DNA from: Neorhizobium lilium
GTDB taxonomy: Bacteria; Pseudomonadota; Alphaproteobacteria; Rhizobiales; Rhizobiaceae
Length of the DNA: 64,000 nt
Direction: 5' to 3'
Assembly: GCF_004053875.1 (NCBI RefSeq)
Contig: NZ_SBIP01000004.1
Coordinates: forward strand, 496,001 to 560,000
The position numbers were made by a program, and so were the translations under genes. This document shows positions 54,793 to 63,499 of this stretch, piece after piece (position 1 is the stretch's first letter; the number at the start of each line of letters is the position of its first letter). Under the pieces are notes generated by a model, which saw only the letters and a list, made by a program, of their open reading frames with translations, had not been told where the DNA came from and searched no databases.

Positions 54793-55041
54793 ATGGCTGA
54801 CGTATCCTCCTCACCGGCACGCCGCCCCTTCCATCGCCGCCGCAAGACCTGCCCCTTCTCGGGCGCGAATGCACCGCGGATCGATTACAAGGACGTACGC
54901 CTCCTGCAGCGCTACATTTCCGAGCGCGGCAAGATCGTTCCTTCCCGCATCACGGCCGTTTCCCAGAAGAAGCAGCGCGAACTCGCCCAGGCGATCAAGC
55001 GCGCCCGCTTCCTCGGCCTGCTGCCCTACGTTCTGACCTAA
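54793..55041 (+). CDS. rpsR: 30S ribosomal protein S18
   Basis: This 82-residue protein shows the S18 core: [20 protein letters not shown] near residue 17 and [20 protein letters not shown] near 51. It binds S6 in the platform of the 30S subunit. AAGGAG lies upstream. A perfect 11-bp hairpin follows its stop. Confidence 0.98.
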   Translation: MADVSSSPARRPFHRRRKTCPFSGANAPRIDYKDVRLLQRYISERGKIVPSRITAVSQKKQRELAQAIKRARFLGLLPYVLT

Positions 55042-55052
55042 GCTAAGATCTT

Positions 55053-55080
55053 GAAGACCCTCTGGTTGCAGAGGGTCTTC
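55053..55080 (+). terminator. Hairpin after rpsR
   Basis: Perfect 11-bp arms GAAGACCCTCT / AGAGGGTCTTC with a 6-nt loop lie 11 bases after the rpsR stop. The following CTCCCTTCC is only weakly T-rich, so this may be a partial terminator or an mRNA-stabilising hairpin. Confidence 0.6.
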
Positions 55081-55199
55081 CTCCCTTCCGCGTTGGGCGC
55101 GGATCGGAACCCCCAAACCCCATGTTGGGGACTACGAACCTGATGCAGATGCTCCGGTTCAGTCCTCTAACTGCTTGACCAAGCAGGACAGCGAGAGCC

Positions 55200-56174
55200 G
55201 TGACACAAAAGAACCAGACAGTGCTGCCCGCCGGCATTCTTGCCGGCATCGTCGCCACCCTGCTCGTGCTGGGTGCGAATGCGCAGCTGTCTTTTGCGTC
55301 CATGCTCTATGCGGCCTCGGCCCTGCCGATCCTCGTTGCCGGCCTCGGCTGGGGCAACCGCGCGGCAATCGCCGGGGTGCTGACAGCCACGCTTCTGTGC
55401 GCGCTTCTGGTCTCGCCCTTCTTCGCCATCGCCACCGTCGTCATCACCTTCATTCCAGCGGGCTGGCTGTCCCACCTTGCCAATCTGGCGCGTCCGGCAT
55501 CCGAGCTCGGCGGCCCTTCGGACCTGATGGCCTGGTATCCGCTCTCGGACATCCTGCTGCATTTGTGCGGGCTGGTGACGGTCGCGGTGATCGCGCTTGG
55601 CGTAGTGATCGGCTACGGCCCCGATCTTACCGACCGGATGGTCGATGCGATGAGCGCCGCCATGCAGATGCAGGAACCGTCGCTTGCCCAGAGCCCCGAT
55701 GGTCTGGCTCAGACCAAAAGCCTGATCGTGCTTATGCTGCCCATGATCCAGGGCGGTCTCTGGGTCATGCTCTTGTTTGCGGCCTTCTACATCGCAATCC
55801 GTGTCGTTTCGCGTTCCGGCCGGGCGCTTCGCCCGCGCGAGGACATGCCGTCGGCGCTGCGGATGAACCGCCATGCGATCTTCATCTTCCTTGCCGGCAT
55901 CGCGCTGACCTTCATGGGCGGCGTGCCTGCCATGATCGGCGCGACCATCTGCGGAACATTCGGCGCAGGCTTTCTCATGGCCGGCTTTGCCGCGCTGCAT
56001 TTCCGCAGCCAGGGCAAGGACTGGCGCGTGCCGGGCCTGATCCTGTCCTACCTCTCCTGCATGCTGCTCCTGCCGGTCTTGGCCGTGCTCGTGCTCGGTC
56101 TTATGGACACGCGCCGCACGATCGCGCTGACGCCGGCAAAGGGCGAAACCAAACCAACCAAAACCGACACTTGA
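55200..56174 (+). CDS. DUF2232 family membrane protein
   Basis: This 324-residue protein has about eight membrane segments, from residue 8 ([18 protein letters not shown]) to about 310. It lies between rpsR and rplI, the usual location of DUF2232 genes in Rhizobiales. The start is GTG; ribosome-site support is weak. Function unknown. Confidence 0.88.
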   Translation: MTQKNQTVLPAGILAGIVATLLVLGANAQLSFASMLYAASALPILVAGLGWGNRAAIAGVLTATLLCALLVSPFFAIATVVITFIPAGWLSHLANLARPASELGGPSDLMAWYPLSDILLHLCGLVTVAVIALGVVIGYGPDLTDRMVDAMSAAMQMQEPSLAQSPDGLAQTKSLIVLMLPMIQGGLWVMLLFAAFYIAIRVVSRSGRALRPREDMPSALRMNRHAIFIFLAGIALTFMGGVPAMIGATICGTFGAGFLMAGFAALHFRSQGKDWRVPGLILSYLSCMLLLPVLAVLVLGLMDTRRTIALTPAKGETKPTKTDT

Positions 56175-56187
56175 AAGGAAAGAAACG

Positions 56188-56763
56188 ATGCAAGTCATTC
56201 TGCTTGAACGCGTGGCCAAACTCGGCCAGATGGGCGAAACCGTAAAGGTTCGCGACGGCTTTGCCCGCAACTTCCTGCTTCCGCAGGGCAAGGCGCTGCG
56301 CGCCAACGAAGCCAACAAGAAGCGCTTCGAAGCCGAGCGTTCGACGCTCGAAGCCCGCAACCTGGAACGCAAGGGCGAAGCTCAGCAGGTTGCCGAAGCG
56401 CTTGAAGGCAAGTCCTTCATCGTCGTCCGTTCAGCCGGCGAAACTGGTCAGCTCTACGGTTCGGTCGCTGCCCGCGATATCGTCGACGTTCTGGCTGCCG
56501 AAGGCTTCACCATCGGCCGCAACCAGGTCGACCTCAACACGCCGATCAAGGAAATCGGCCTGCACCAGGTTGTCCTGCACCTGCATTCGGAAGTCGAAGT
56601 TTCGATTGAACTGAACGTTGCCCGCTCGACCGAAGAAGCCGAACGCCAGGCGAAGGGCGAGAGCCTCACCTCCGCCGACGCGATCTACGGCGTCGACGAA
56701 GACGCACTGCGTCCGGAAGACTTTTTCGATCCGGAAGCCGACCGCGACGAAGACGAAGAATAA
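56188..56763 (+). CDS. rplI: 50S ribosomal protein L9
   Basis: This 191-residue protein begins [20 protein letters not shown], followed by [17 protein letters not shown], the L9 signature. The C-terminal rRNA-binding domain (about 75-150) is followed by an acidic extension ([12 protein letters not shown]), which makes it longer than E. coli L9 (149). AAGGAAAG precedes the ATG. A terminator follows. Confidence 0.97.
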   Translation: MQVILLERVAKLGQMGETVKVRDGFARNFLLPQGKALRANEANKKRFEAERSTLEARNLERKGEAQQVAEALEGKSFIVVRSAGETGQLYGSVAARDIVDVLAAEGFTIGRNQVDLNTPIKEIGLHQVVLHLHSEVEVSIELNVARSTEEAERQAKGESLTSADAIYGVDEDALRPEDFFDPEADRDEDEE

Positions 56764-56791
56764 TCGACTCGATAGAGTCGATCCGCATTGG

Positions 56792-56821
56792 ACGCCCGGG
56801 TTTCGATCCGGGCGTTTTTTT
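56792..56821 (+). terminator. Intrinsic terminator after rplI
   Basis: The stem ACGCCCGG / CCGGGCGT is followed by a run of seven T, 28 bases after the stop codon. Confidence 0.92.
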
Positions 56822-57034
56822 GTCTCTTTCACAGCGTATGATCGACCTCTGCGCGGGGTGAGTCGCCGATATCCCGTCAACCGGATTCCGTGTTTCATTG
56901 GGTTTTTTGTTGTGGGTTGGCGACAGGCGCTGTGAATAGCTGTGGGAAACGGCTTTCACGCCCCAAGGCCGTTTCGCCGGAGAGGACGAACCTCTAGAAC
57001 CGACCGCTTGACGAACAGGACGGATAAGAAACCC

Positions 57035-58594
57035 ATGAACGATGCTGTGCGCAAACTCGCGAACATCCAGCCGGCAGAGCCGCATTATCGCGAAGCGCCC
57101 AACAACATCGAGGCGGAGCAGGCGCTGCTCGGCGCAATCCTGGTCAACAACGACGCCTATTACCGCGTCTCCGATTTCCTGAAGCCCGTCCACCTTTACG
57201 AGCCCCTGCATCGCAAGATCTTCGAGGTTGCGGGCGACATCATTCGCATGGGCAAGACCGCAAACCCGGTCACCATCAAGACATTCCTGCCCGCAGACGA
57301 CAAGGTGGGCGACCTGACGGTGGCTCAGTATCTGGCGCGCCTTGCCGCCGAAGCCGTGTCGATCATCAACGCCGAGGACTACGGTCGGGCGATCTACGAC
57401 CTGGCGCTTCGGCGCGCGCTGATCACCATCGGCGAGGACATGGTCAACATCGCTTTCGACGCGCCGCTCGACATGCCGCCGCAGGCGCAGATCGAAGATA
57501 CCGAGCGGCGCCTGTTCGAACTGGCGGAAAACGGCCGCTATGACGGCGGCTTCCAGTCGTTCAACGATGCGGTGGCGCTGGCCATCGACATGGCCGGACA
57601 GGCTTTCGAACGCGACGGTCATCTGTCCGGTATCTCGACCGGCATCATGTCTCTCGACAACAAGATGGGTGGTCTGCAGCGCTCCGACTTGATCGTGCTC
57701 GCCGGACGTCCGGGCATGGGCAAGACCTCGCTTGCCACCAATATTGCCTATAACATCGCCGCTTCCTACGAGCCGGAAGTTCAGCCGGACGGATCGTTCA
57801 AGGCCAAGAACGGTGGCGTCGTCGGCTTCTACTCGCTGGAAATGTCGGCCGAACAGCTTGCCACCCGTATCATCTCCGAGCAGACGGAAGTCTCTTCCTC
57901 CAAGATCCGCCGCGGCGACATCACCGAATCGGACTTCGAGAAGCTCGTCGCCTGCAGCCAGATGATGCAGAAAGTGCCGCTGTTCATCGACCAGACCGGC
58001 GGTATATCGATTGCGCAGCTCTCTGCCCGTGCGCGCCGCCTGAAGCGTCAGCGCGGTCTTGATTGCCTGGTGGTCGACTATATTCAGCTGATGACCGGCT
58101 CCGGCAAATCCGGCGAGAACCGCGTTCAGGAAATCACCCAGATCACCACCGGCCTCAAGGCACTCGGCAAGGAACTGAACGTGCCGATCATCGCGCTGTC
58201 GCAGCTTTCGCGTCAGGTGGAAAGCAGGGAGGACAAGCGTCCCCAGCTTTCCGACCTTCGCGAATCGGGATCGATCGAGCAGGACGCCGACGTGGTGCTC
58301 TTCGTATTCCGCGAGGAATACTACGTGAAGAACATGGAGCCGCGACTATCCCAAGAAGAACAACAGCAAAAAGATGATTTCGACAAAAAAGGCAACGGGC
58401 ATATTTTTATTTCAGACAAAGAGGAATGGAATACTTGGAACACTAAACTTAACGAGGTGAAGGGCACGGCGGACGTGATCATCGCCAAGCAGCGCCACGG
58501 ACCGACCGGCACGGTCAAGCTCGCCTTCCAGGCCGAGTACACCCGCTTTGCCGATCTCGCCGACCCGAGCTTCACGGCTTACGAAGAGCATTAG
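57035..58594 (+). CDS. dnaB: Replicative DNA helicase
   Basis: This 519-residue protein has the DnaB N-terminal collar (NNIEAEQALLGAILVNNDAY near residue 21) and the RecA-like motor with Walker A (LAGRPGMGKTSLATNIAYN near 224) and DYIQLMTGSG near 348. It ends VIIAKQRHGPTGTVKLAFQ. Between FREEYYVKNMEP and VKGTADV (residues about 436-475) the coding DNA turns AT-rich, and the protein has a Gln/Asp/Lys-rich stretch. MNDAVRKL at 57035 is the start. Confidence 0.96.
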   Translation: MNDAVRKLANIQPAEPHYREAPNNIEAEQALLGAILVNNDAYYRVSDFLKPVHLYEPLHRKIFEVAGDIIRMGKTANPVTIKTFLPADDKVGDLTVAQYLARLAAEAVSIINAEDYGRAIYDLALRRALITIGEDMVNIAFDAPLDMPPQAQIEDTERRLFELAENGRYDGGFQSFNDAVALAIDMAGQAFERDGHLSGISTGIMSLDNKMGGLQRSDLIVLAGRPGMGKTSLATNIAYNIAASYEPEVQPDGSFKAKNGGVVGFYSLEMSAEQLATRIISEQTEVSSSKIRRGDITESDFEKLVACSQMMQKVPLFIDQTGGISIAQLSARARRLKRQRGLDCLVVDYIQLMTGSGKSGENRVQEITQITTGLKALGKELNVPIIALSQLSRQVESREDKRPQLSDLRESGSIEQDADVVLFVFREEYYVKNMEPRLSQEEQQQKDDFDKKGNGHIFISDKEEWNTWNTKLNEVKGTADVIIAKQRHGPTGTVKLAFQAEYTRFADLADPSFTAYEEH

Positions 58595-58617
58595 GACCAA
58601 TCGCCGCTCGCAGCTAG

Positions 58618-58926
58618 TCAGGCCGCCTGTGCGGCCTCCTCCACAATTTCGGGGTGAGCTTCAAGGATCTTCAGCAAGAGACGCCCTGCCGGATCGGGCG
58701 ACCGGCGTCCCTGCTCCCAATTGTTGATGGTGGCAGCGGGAATCCCGAAGCGCCGCTCGAATTCCTTGGCGGATTTCGCAACGTTTTTGCGGATAGCACG
58801 GATGCGTTCTGCCGACATTGGATCGATTGTCACTGTCTCGAGGATAATCTCGCCTCGCTTCCACGCCAGCGCCTCATCAAGCCCTTCCTTGAGGGCAGAC
58901 GCAAAATCGAAATCCTTTTCAGTCAT
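58618..58926 (-). CDS. higA: HigA-type XRE antitoxin
   Basis: This 102-residue protein has a helix-turn-helix at about 40-80 (IRAIRKNVAKSAKEFERRFG then PAATINNWEQGRRSPD) typical of HigA2/XRE antitoxins. It lies downstream of the toxin gene with an 8-bp overlap, the reversed order seen in higBA modules. It looks intact and could still repress the module. Confidence 0.85.
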   Translation of the reverse strand: MTEKDFDFASALKEGLDEALAWKRGEIILETVTIDPMSAERIRAIRKNVAKSAKEFERRFGIPAATINNWEQGRRSPDPAGRLLLKILEAHPEIVEEAAQAA

Positions 58927-59250
58927 GCTCCAGATCCTTCAATAGCCTTAGCATTTCCTTGCGCTGCAACGGGCTGAGATCGTCCTGCTCATTCTTGGCA
59001 TAAGCAAGAAGCATGATCGCAGTCTCGTCAGACAGCATCAGAAAGTAGATCGCTCTGCCACCGCCTCTCTTTCCTCGGTTTCCGATTCCGAAGCGGATCT
59101 TGCGAATGCCACCGAGCCCCTTGATTACGTCTCCGGCAGTCGGATCGGACGCCACGAAATGCTCTACGGCATCCATGTTGACTGTCGAGGCGCCGATGCG
59201 CCGATGCGCTTCATGTCCTTCACATAGCGTCTCGTACGAACGATCTTCAT
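58919..59250 (-). pseudogene. higB: HigB/RelE-type toxin, frameshifted by an 8-bp tandem duplication
   Basis: The C-terminal frame reads DAVEHFVASDPTAGDVIKGL, GIRKIRFGIGNRGKRGGGRA and LAYAKNEQDDLSPLQRKEML, a clear HigB2/RelE toxin. The expected N terminus, MKIVRTRRYVKDMKRIGA, starts at 59250 but in another frame and stops after 28 codons. The break coincides with two exact copies of GCGCCGAT (59190-59197 and 59198-59205, plus strand). Removing one copy joins the frames into a 107-residue toxin. The in-frame alternative from an ATG at 59257 would have a foreign N terminus. Confidence 0.82.
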
Positions 59251-59290
59251 GCGTCATGAATACACGCCAGCCACGACATCAACAAGGATC

Positions 59291-59311
59291 AATTGCGCCA
59301 ATGGCGTAATT
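59291..59311. promoter_or_regulatory. Candidate higBA operator
   Basis: This 21-bp near-palindrome (core TTGCGCCAATGGCGTAA at 59293-59309) has one mismatched pair and lies 41 bp upstream of the native toxin ATG at 59250. HigA is the expected binder. It also lies 121 bp before alr. Confidence 0.6.
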
Positions 59312-59432
59312 TATTTATAAGCACCCCGAACGAAAAGATTGTGCAGTGCGACGAAATCTTATCCGCGCGTCTTTTTCCCGCCGCTGAAACGGTTAAGGAT
59401 CGCGGGACACTGATCCCTACCGGCGAGACTCC

Positions 59433-60599
59433 ATGACGGACCTGCAAGATGCGTTTTCCTTTCCCGACGAATTCGACATCGCGCCCGTGCGGCTGACCGT
59501 CGATCTCGGTGCACTGGTAGAAAACTGGCAGGAGATGGCGCGACGGTCTTCTCCGGCCCGCACGGCGGCCGTTGTGAAGGCGGATGCCTATGGGCTCGGC
59601 ATAGAGGACTGCGGAACGGCACTCTACGAGGCCGGTGCCCGTGATTTCTTCGTGGCCGTCATGCAGGAAGGCGTCACGCTGCGTTCGTTCGCGCCCGATG
59701 CACGCATCTATGTTCTGTCCGGCATCTGGCCGGGCCAGGAGCCGAGCTTCTACGAGCATGGCCTGGTGCCCGTCCTGGCGTCGGAAGAGCAACTCAGCTT
59801 CTGGATGTCGGTTACCGCAGAACATGGCGACCACCCTTGCGCCTTGCAGGTGGATACGGGCTTCAACAGGCTGGGCCTGCCGCTGGAGGACGCCATCGCC
59901 TTTGCCGACGACGTGTCGCGTCCCGCCAGTTTTTCGCCGGTGCTGGTGCTCTCGCATCTCCATAGCGGCGATACGTCCTCTTCTCCGCTCAACCGCCAGC
60001 AACTCGAAGCCTTCCGCAAGCTGGCGCAAGCCTATGACGGCATCGAGCTCAGCCTTGCCGCATCCGCCGGCACACTTCTCGGGCCCGAATTCCATTTCGA
60101 CCTCACGCGGCCGGGAATTGCCGTCTATGGCGGCGAAGCGCTCAACGGCGTGCCGAACCCGATGAAGCCGGTCGCTTTGGCGGAAGCGCGGATCATCCAG
60201 ATCCGCGAGGCTAAAAAAGGTGAAACCGTCAGCTATGGCGGCACCTATCAGCTGACCCGCGACAGCCGGCTGGCGGTTGTCTCGGCCGGCTACGCGGACG
60301 GCTATCTGCGCTCGCTCTCTGGAACCGGTGTGCCGCTACGCCAAACGGTAGCGGAAGGCGCCCATGGCTTCGTCGCCGGGCGCAAAGTGCCCGTCGTCGG
60401 CCGCATCACCATGGACCTCACCATTTTCGACGTGACAGACATCCCCTCCTCCGAAATCCGCGCGGGAGACTATGTCGAGCTCTTCGGGCGGAATATTCCG
60501 CTCGACGACGCGGCCCGCGCCGGCGGTACGATCGGCTACGAACTGCTGACCAGCCTCGGCCTGCGCTACGAGCGGCGCTATCTTTACCCCGGCGATTAA
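59433..60599 (+). CDS. alr: Alanine racemase
   Basis: This 388-residue PLP enzyme makes D-alanine for peptidoglycan. The PLP lysine is in AAVVKADAYGLG near residue 49, and the catalytic Tyr lies in the VSYGGTYQLTRDSRLAVVSA region near 270. LQVDTGFNRLGLP near 135 is also typical. No signal peptide is visible, so it is cytoplasmic. It sits between two toxin-antitoxin modules. Confidence 0.95.
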   Translation: MTDLQDAFSFPDEFDIAPVRLTVDLGALVENWQEMARRSSPARTAAVVKADAYGLGIEDCGTALYEAGARDFFVAVMQEGVTLRSFAPDARIYVLSGIWPGQEPSFYEHGLVPVLASEEQLSFWMSVTAEHGDHPCALQVDTGFNRLGLPLEDAIAFADDVSRPASFSPVLVLSHLHSGDTSSSPLNRQQLEAFRKLAQAYDGIELSLAASAGTLLGPEFHFDLTRPGIAVYGGEALNGVPNPMKPVALAEARIIQIREAKKGETVSYGGTYQLTRDSRLAVVSAGYADGYLRSLSGTGVPLRQTVAEGAHGFVAGRKVPVVGRITMDLTIFDVTDIPSSEIRAGDYVELFGRNIPLDDAARAGGTIGYELLTSLGLRYERRYLYPGD

Positions 60600-60644
60600 T
60601 CGCCATCTCCGGTTCGGCATTTCCTGGTGCTGCCAAGCTGCCTC

Positions 60645-60686
60645 TTGGAAGTGCAAACACGTCGTGCTATACGAGAACAAAAGGAG
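60645..60686 (+). promoter_or_regulatory. Promoter and ribosome site of the ParDE module
   Basis: TTGGAA (60645-60650) and TATACG (60668-60673) are 17 bp apart, followed by AAGGAG (60681-60686) 6 bases before the parD ATG. Confidence 0.6.
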
Positions 60687-60692
60687 ATCGAA

Positions 60693-60998
60693 ATGGCCGA
60701 GATCCATCTCAGCGACGACCACAAAGCTTTCATCGAAGACCTTGTGAAAAGCGGCGCCTACAAAAATGAAGACGAGGTCGTAGCAGCCGGATTGCGGTTG
60801 CTGCAACAGAAGGACGCGAACCTCCGGAAGCTGATCCAGGAAGGCCTGGATGACGTCGAGGCCGGCCGGGTCTTGAGCTTCGCCAGCAGCGAGGAATTGA
60901 CTGCCCATATTATGAAGATGGCGGAGGAACGTAAGAATGCAGTCGCGCCGGCTCGTGGTATCGCTGAGGGCGCTGGACGATCTTCTCGAAGATTATAG
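60693..60998 (+). CDS. parD: ParD-type antitoxin
   Basis: This 101-residue protein starts MAEIHLSDDHKAFIEDLVKS and has the ParD ribbon-helix-helix pattern (YKNEDEVVAAGLRLLQQKD). The tail after about residue 80 (KNAVAPARGIAEGAGRSSRR) is arginine-rich and unlike usual ParD ends. It is read across the toxin start, giving a 62-bp overlap, so the original stop may have been lost. Confidence 0.85.
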   Translation: MAEIHLSDDHKAFIEDLVKSGAYKNEDEVVAAGLRLLQQKDANLRKLIQEGLDDVEAGRVLSFASSEELTAHIMKMAEERKNAVAPARGIAEGAGRSSRRL

Positions 60999-61260
60999 CT
61001 ACGTCGCAGACTTCAATCCGGCGGCGGCGCGGCGGCTGTTGGATGACATCAACACCAAGATGATGTCGCTTGCGCAGCTCGGAATTACCGGCGCCGCGCG
61101 TAACTTCGCTCCTAATCTGCGTGCTTTTCCCTATCGAGACCGTTGCATCTATTTCGTCGTGACTGAGACTACGATGACCGTTCTTCGGGTCTTGCATGGG
61201 CGTCAGGATATTACTGCTGCGGATTTCTCATCTGCTGGCGATACAAACGAAGACAACTGA
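60937..61260 (+). CDS. parE: ParE-type toxin
   Basis: This 107-residue protein has the ParE layout: LVVSLRALDDLLEDYSYVA, NPAAARRLLDDI near residue 27, LRAFPYRDRCIYF near 63 and VLRVLHGRQDI near 82. ParE toxins inhibit gyrase. GGAGG lies about 9 bases before the ATG, inside parD. It appears intact. Confidence 0.87.
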   Translation: MQSRRLVVSLRALDDLLEDYSYVADFNPAAARRLLDDINTKMMSLAQLGITGAARNFAPNLRAFPYRDRCIYFVVTETTMTVLRVLHGRQDITAADFSSAGDTNEDN

Positions 61261-61264
61261 TCCC

Positions 61265-62668
61265 ATGGCAAAACCAAAAACTCAATTCGTGTGCCAGAAC
61301 TGCGGCACCGTTCATAACCGCTGGGCGGGCAAGTGCGACGGCTGTGGCGAGTGGAACACGATTGTCGAAGAAGACCCGATGGGCGGCATCGGCAGCGGCC
61401 CCGGCAAGGTGCCGAAAAAGGGGCGCGCTGTCGCGCTCACCACGCTTTCGGGCGAAACCGAGCATGCGCCCCGTGTCCATACGGGTATTTCGGAACTCGA
61501 CCGCGCTACCGGCGGCGGCTTCGTGCGAGGCTCAGCCGTTCTGATCGGTGGCGATCCGGGCATCGGCAAATCGACGCTTCTGATGCAGGCTGCTGCCGCG
61601 CTTGCACGCCAGGGTCACAAGATCATCTATGTCTCCGGCGAGGAAGCGGTGGCGCAGGTGCGTCTGCGCGCGCAGCGGCTCGATGCTGCGGATACGGACG
61701 TGCTTCTTGCTGCCGAAACCAATGTCGAGGATATCCTTGCCACCATTGCGGAAGGCAAGCGGCCCGATCTCGTCATCATCGATTCGATCCAGACACTCTG
61801 GAGCGACACGGCCGATGCCGCACCCGGCACCGTTACCCAGGTGCGCACCGGCGTGCAGGCCATGATCCGGTTTGCCAAGCAGACGGGCGCCGCCATGGTG
61901 CTTGTCGGCCATGTGACCAAGGAAGGGCAGATCGCCGGTCCCCGCGTGGTAGAGCACATGGTCGATGCCGTGCTCTATTTCGAAGGCGACCGCGGCCACC
62001 ATTATCGCATCTTGCGCACAGTGAAGAACCGTTTCGGCCCGACAGACGAGATCGGCGTGTTCGAAATGTCGGACAAGGGTCTGCGTGAAGTCACCAATCC
62101 ATCGGAACTGTTCCTGGGCGAGCGCAATTCCAAATCGCCGGGTGCCGCGGTCTTTGCCGGCATGGAAGGCACACGTCCCGTGCTGGTCGAAGTGCAGGCG
62201 CTGGTGGCGCCCACCTCACTGGGGACGCCCCGGCGCGCCGTGGTCGGCTGGGATTCGTCCCGGCTTTCGATGATTCTCGCCGTGCTCGAAGCCCATTGCG
62301 GGGTTCGCCTCGGTCAGCACGACGTTTATCTCAATGTCGCTGGCGGCTACCGGATCTCCGAACCCGCAGCGGACCTTGCGGTCGCCTCGGCACTTGTCTC
62401 TTCGCTGGCCAACGTGCCCTTGCCGGCCGATTTCGTCTATTTCGGCGAAATCAGCCTTTCCGGCGCGGTGCGACCGGTGTCGCAGACCGCACAGCGGCTC
62501 AAGGAAGCCGAGAAGCTAGGCTTTGCCGGCGCCATGCTGCCTGCCAGTTCCGCGGAAATGCCCAAGGGTGGGAACGGCCGCTGGACGAAGATAGAGGACC
62601 TGCCAGACCTTGTCTCGCGGATCGCCGGATCGTCAAAGAAGCTGGGGAAAGGGTCGGAAGATGATTGA
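61265..62668 (+). CDS. radA: DNA repair protein RadA
   Basis: This 467-residue RecA-like helicase assists branch migration in recombination. It starts with a C4 zinc finger (FVCQNCGTVHNRWAGKC, then DGCGEW), then Walker A (IGGDPGIGKSTLLMQ near residue 97), the RadA motif KNRFG near 255, and a Lon-like C-terminal domain (about 290-455). MAKPKTQ at 61265 begins 4 bases after the parE stop. Confidence 0.96.
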   Translation: MAKPKTQFVCQNCGTVHNRWAGKCDGCGEWNTIVEEDPMGGIGSGPGKVPKKGRAVALTTLSGETEHAPRVHTGISELDRATGGGFVRGSAVLIGGDPGIGKSTLLMQAAAALARQGHKIIYVSGEEAVAQVRLRAQRLDAADTDVLLAAETNVEDILATIAEGKRPDLVIIDSIQTLWSDTADAAPGTVTQVRTGVQAMIRFAKQTGAAMVLVGHVTKEGQIAGPRVVEHMVDAVLYFEGDRGHHYRILRTVKNRFGPTDEIGVFEMSDKGLREVTNPSELFLGERNSKSPGAAVFAGMEGTRPVLVEVQALVAPTSLGTPRRAVVGWDSSRLSMILAVLEAHCGVRLGQHDVYLNVAGGYRISEPAADLAVASALVSSLANVPLPADFVYFGEISLSGAVRPVSQTAQRLKEAEKLGFAGAMLPASSAEMPKGGNGRWTKIEDLPDLVSRIAGSSKKLGKGSEDD

Positions 62669-62769
62669 TCTTCCGTTAAACGAACCGCTGATGTAAGACA
62701 CATCGCCCAATGCTACAGTGGCAGGTAAAGCGCCGGCATGGAACGGCAGGTCTTGGAGTAAGAGTCTAC

Positions 62770-63357
62770 ATGCCCATTACGATCTTCGACGGTATTGTCA
62801 TCGGCGTCACGCTGTTTTCAGCCGTGCTTGCCATGGTGCGCGGCTTCTCGCGCGAAGTGCTGTCGATCGCCAGCTGGGCCGGGTCCATCGCCGCCGCCTA
62901 TTATCTCTACCCCCTCGTGCTGCCTTACGCGAAGAACTACACATCGGACGACAGGATCGCGCTTGCGGCCTCGGCGGGCATCATCTTCCTGATCGCGCTG
63001 ATCATCATCTCCTTCATCACCACGCGAATCGCGGACTTCATCATCGATAGCCGCATCGGTGCGCTCGACCGCACGCTCGGCTTCCTGTTCGGAGCGGCCC
63101 GCGGCATTCTTCTGCTCGTAGTGGCCGTCGCCTTCTTCAACTGGCTGGTGGCGCCGGACCGGCAGCCGGTCTGGGTTACACAGGCCAAATCCAAGCCCTT
63201 CCTCGATACGCTCGTCGGTCGCCTGGAAGCCATGCTGCCCGACGACATCGAGCCGCAGATCCGTGCCCGCATCCTTGGCCACGAGACAGCGCCGGCCGAA
63301 GGCACGCCTGGCCAGGAGCCGGCACCGGCAGAAGACGCTCCGGTTACGAATAATTGA
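62770..63357 (+). CDS. cvpA: CvpA family membrane protein
   Basis: This 195-residue protein has four membrane segments in about the first 135 residues (ITIFDGIVIGVTLFSAVLAM at the start) and a Pro/Glu-rich cytoplasmic tail. CvpA was first linked to colicin V production and is often beside purF, as here. Its role in envelope function is not settled. Confidence 0.92.
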   Translation: MPITIFDGIVIGVTLFSAVLAMVRGFSREVLSIASWAGSIAAAYYLYPLVLPYAKNYTSDDRIALAASAGIIFLIALIIISFITTRIADFIIDSRIGALDRTLGFLFGAARGILLLVVAVAFFNWLVAPDRQPVWVTQAKSKPFLDTLVGRLEAMLPDDIEPQIRARILGHETAPAEGTPGQEPAPAEDAPVTNN

Positions 63358-63358
63358 C

Positions 63359-63480
63359 GCTGTGTTGCGCTTGATGCAGCGCACAGAGCCACCATCTGTG
63401 TTACAAGACGCTCAGACGTGACATTAAGTGAAAAAACGGGCCCGGCCCGGGACGCAATCCCGGCCGGCCTTTCCCTTTTT
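63359..63480 (+). promoter_or_regulatory. Two hairpins in the cvpA-purF spacer
   Basis: The first hairpin (about 63359-63388; CTGTG...GCGCT with AGCGCACAG) follows the cvpA stop. The second (about 63438-63469) pairs a CCCGGCCCGGGA arm with TCCCGGCCGGCC and is followed by TTTCCCTTTTT. The T-rich end is 20 bases before the purF ATG, too close for a new promoter, so this looks like a leader attenuator or partial terminator. Confidence 0.5.
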
Positions 63481-63499
63481 CCGGAAGACGAGGTTCGAG

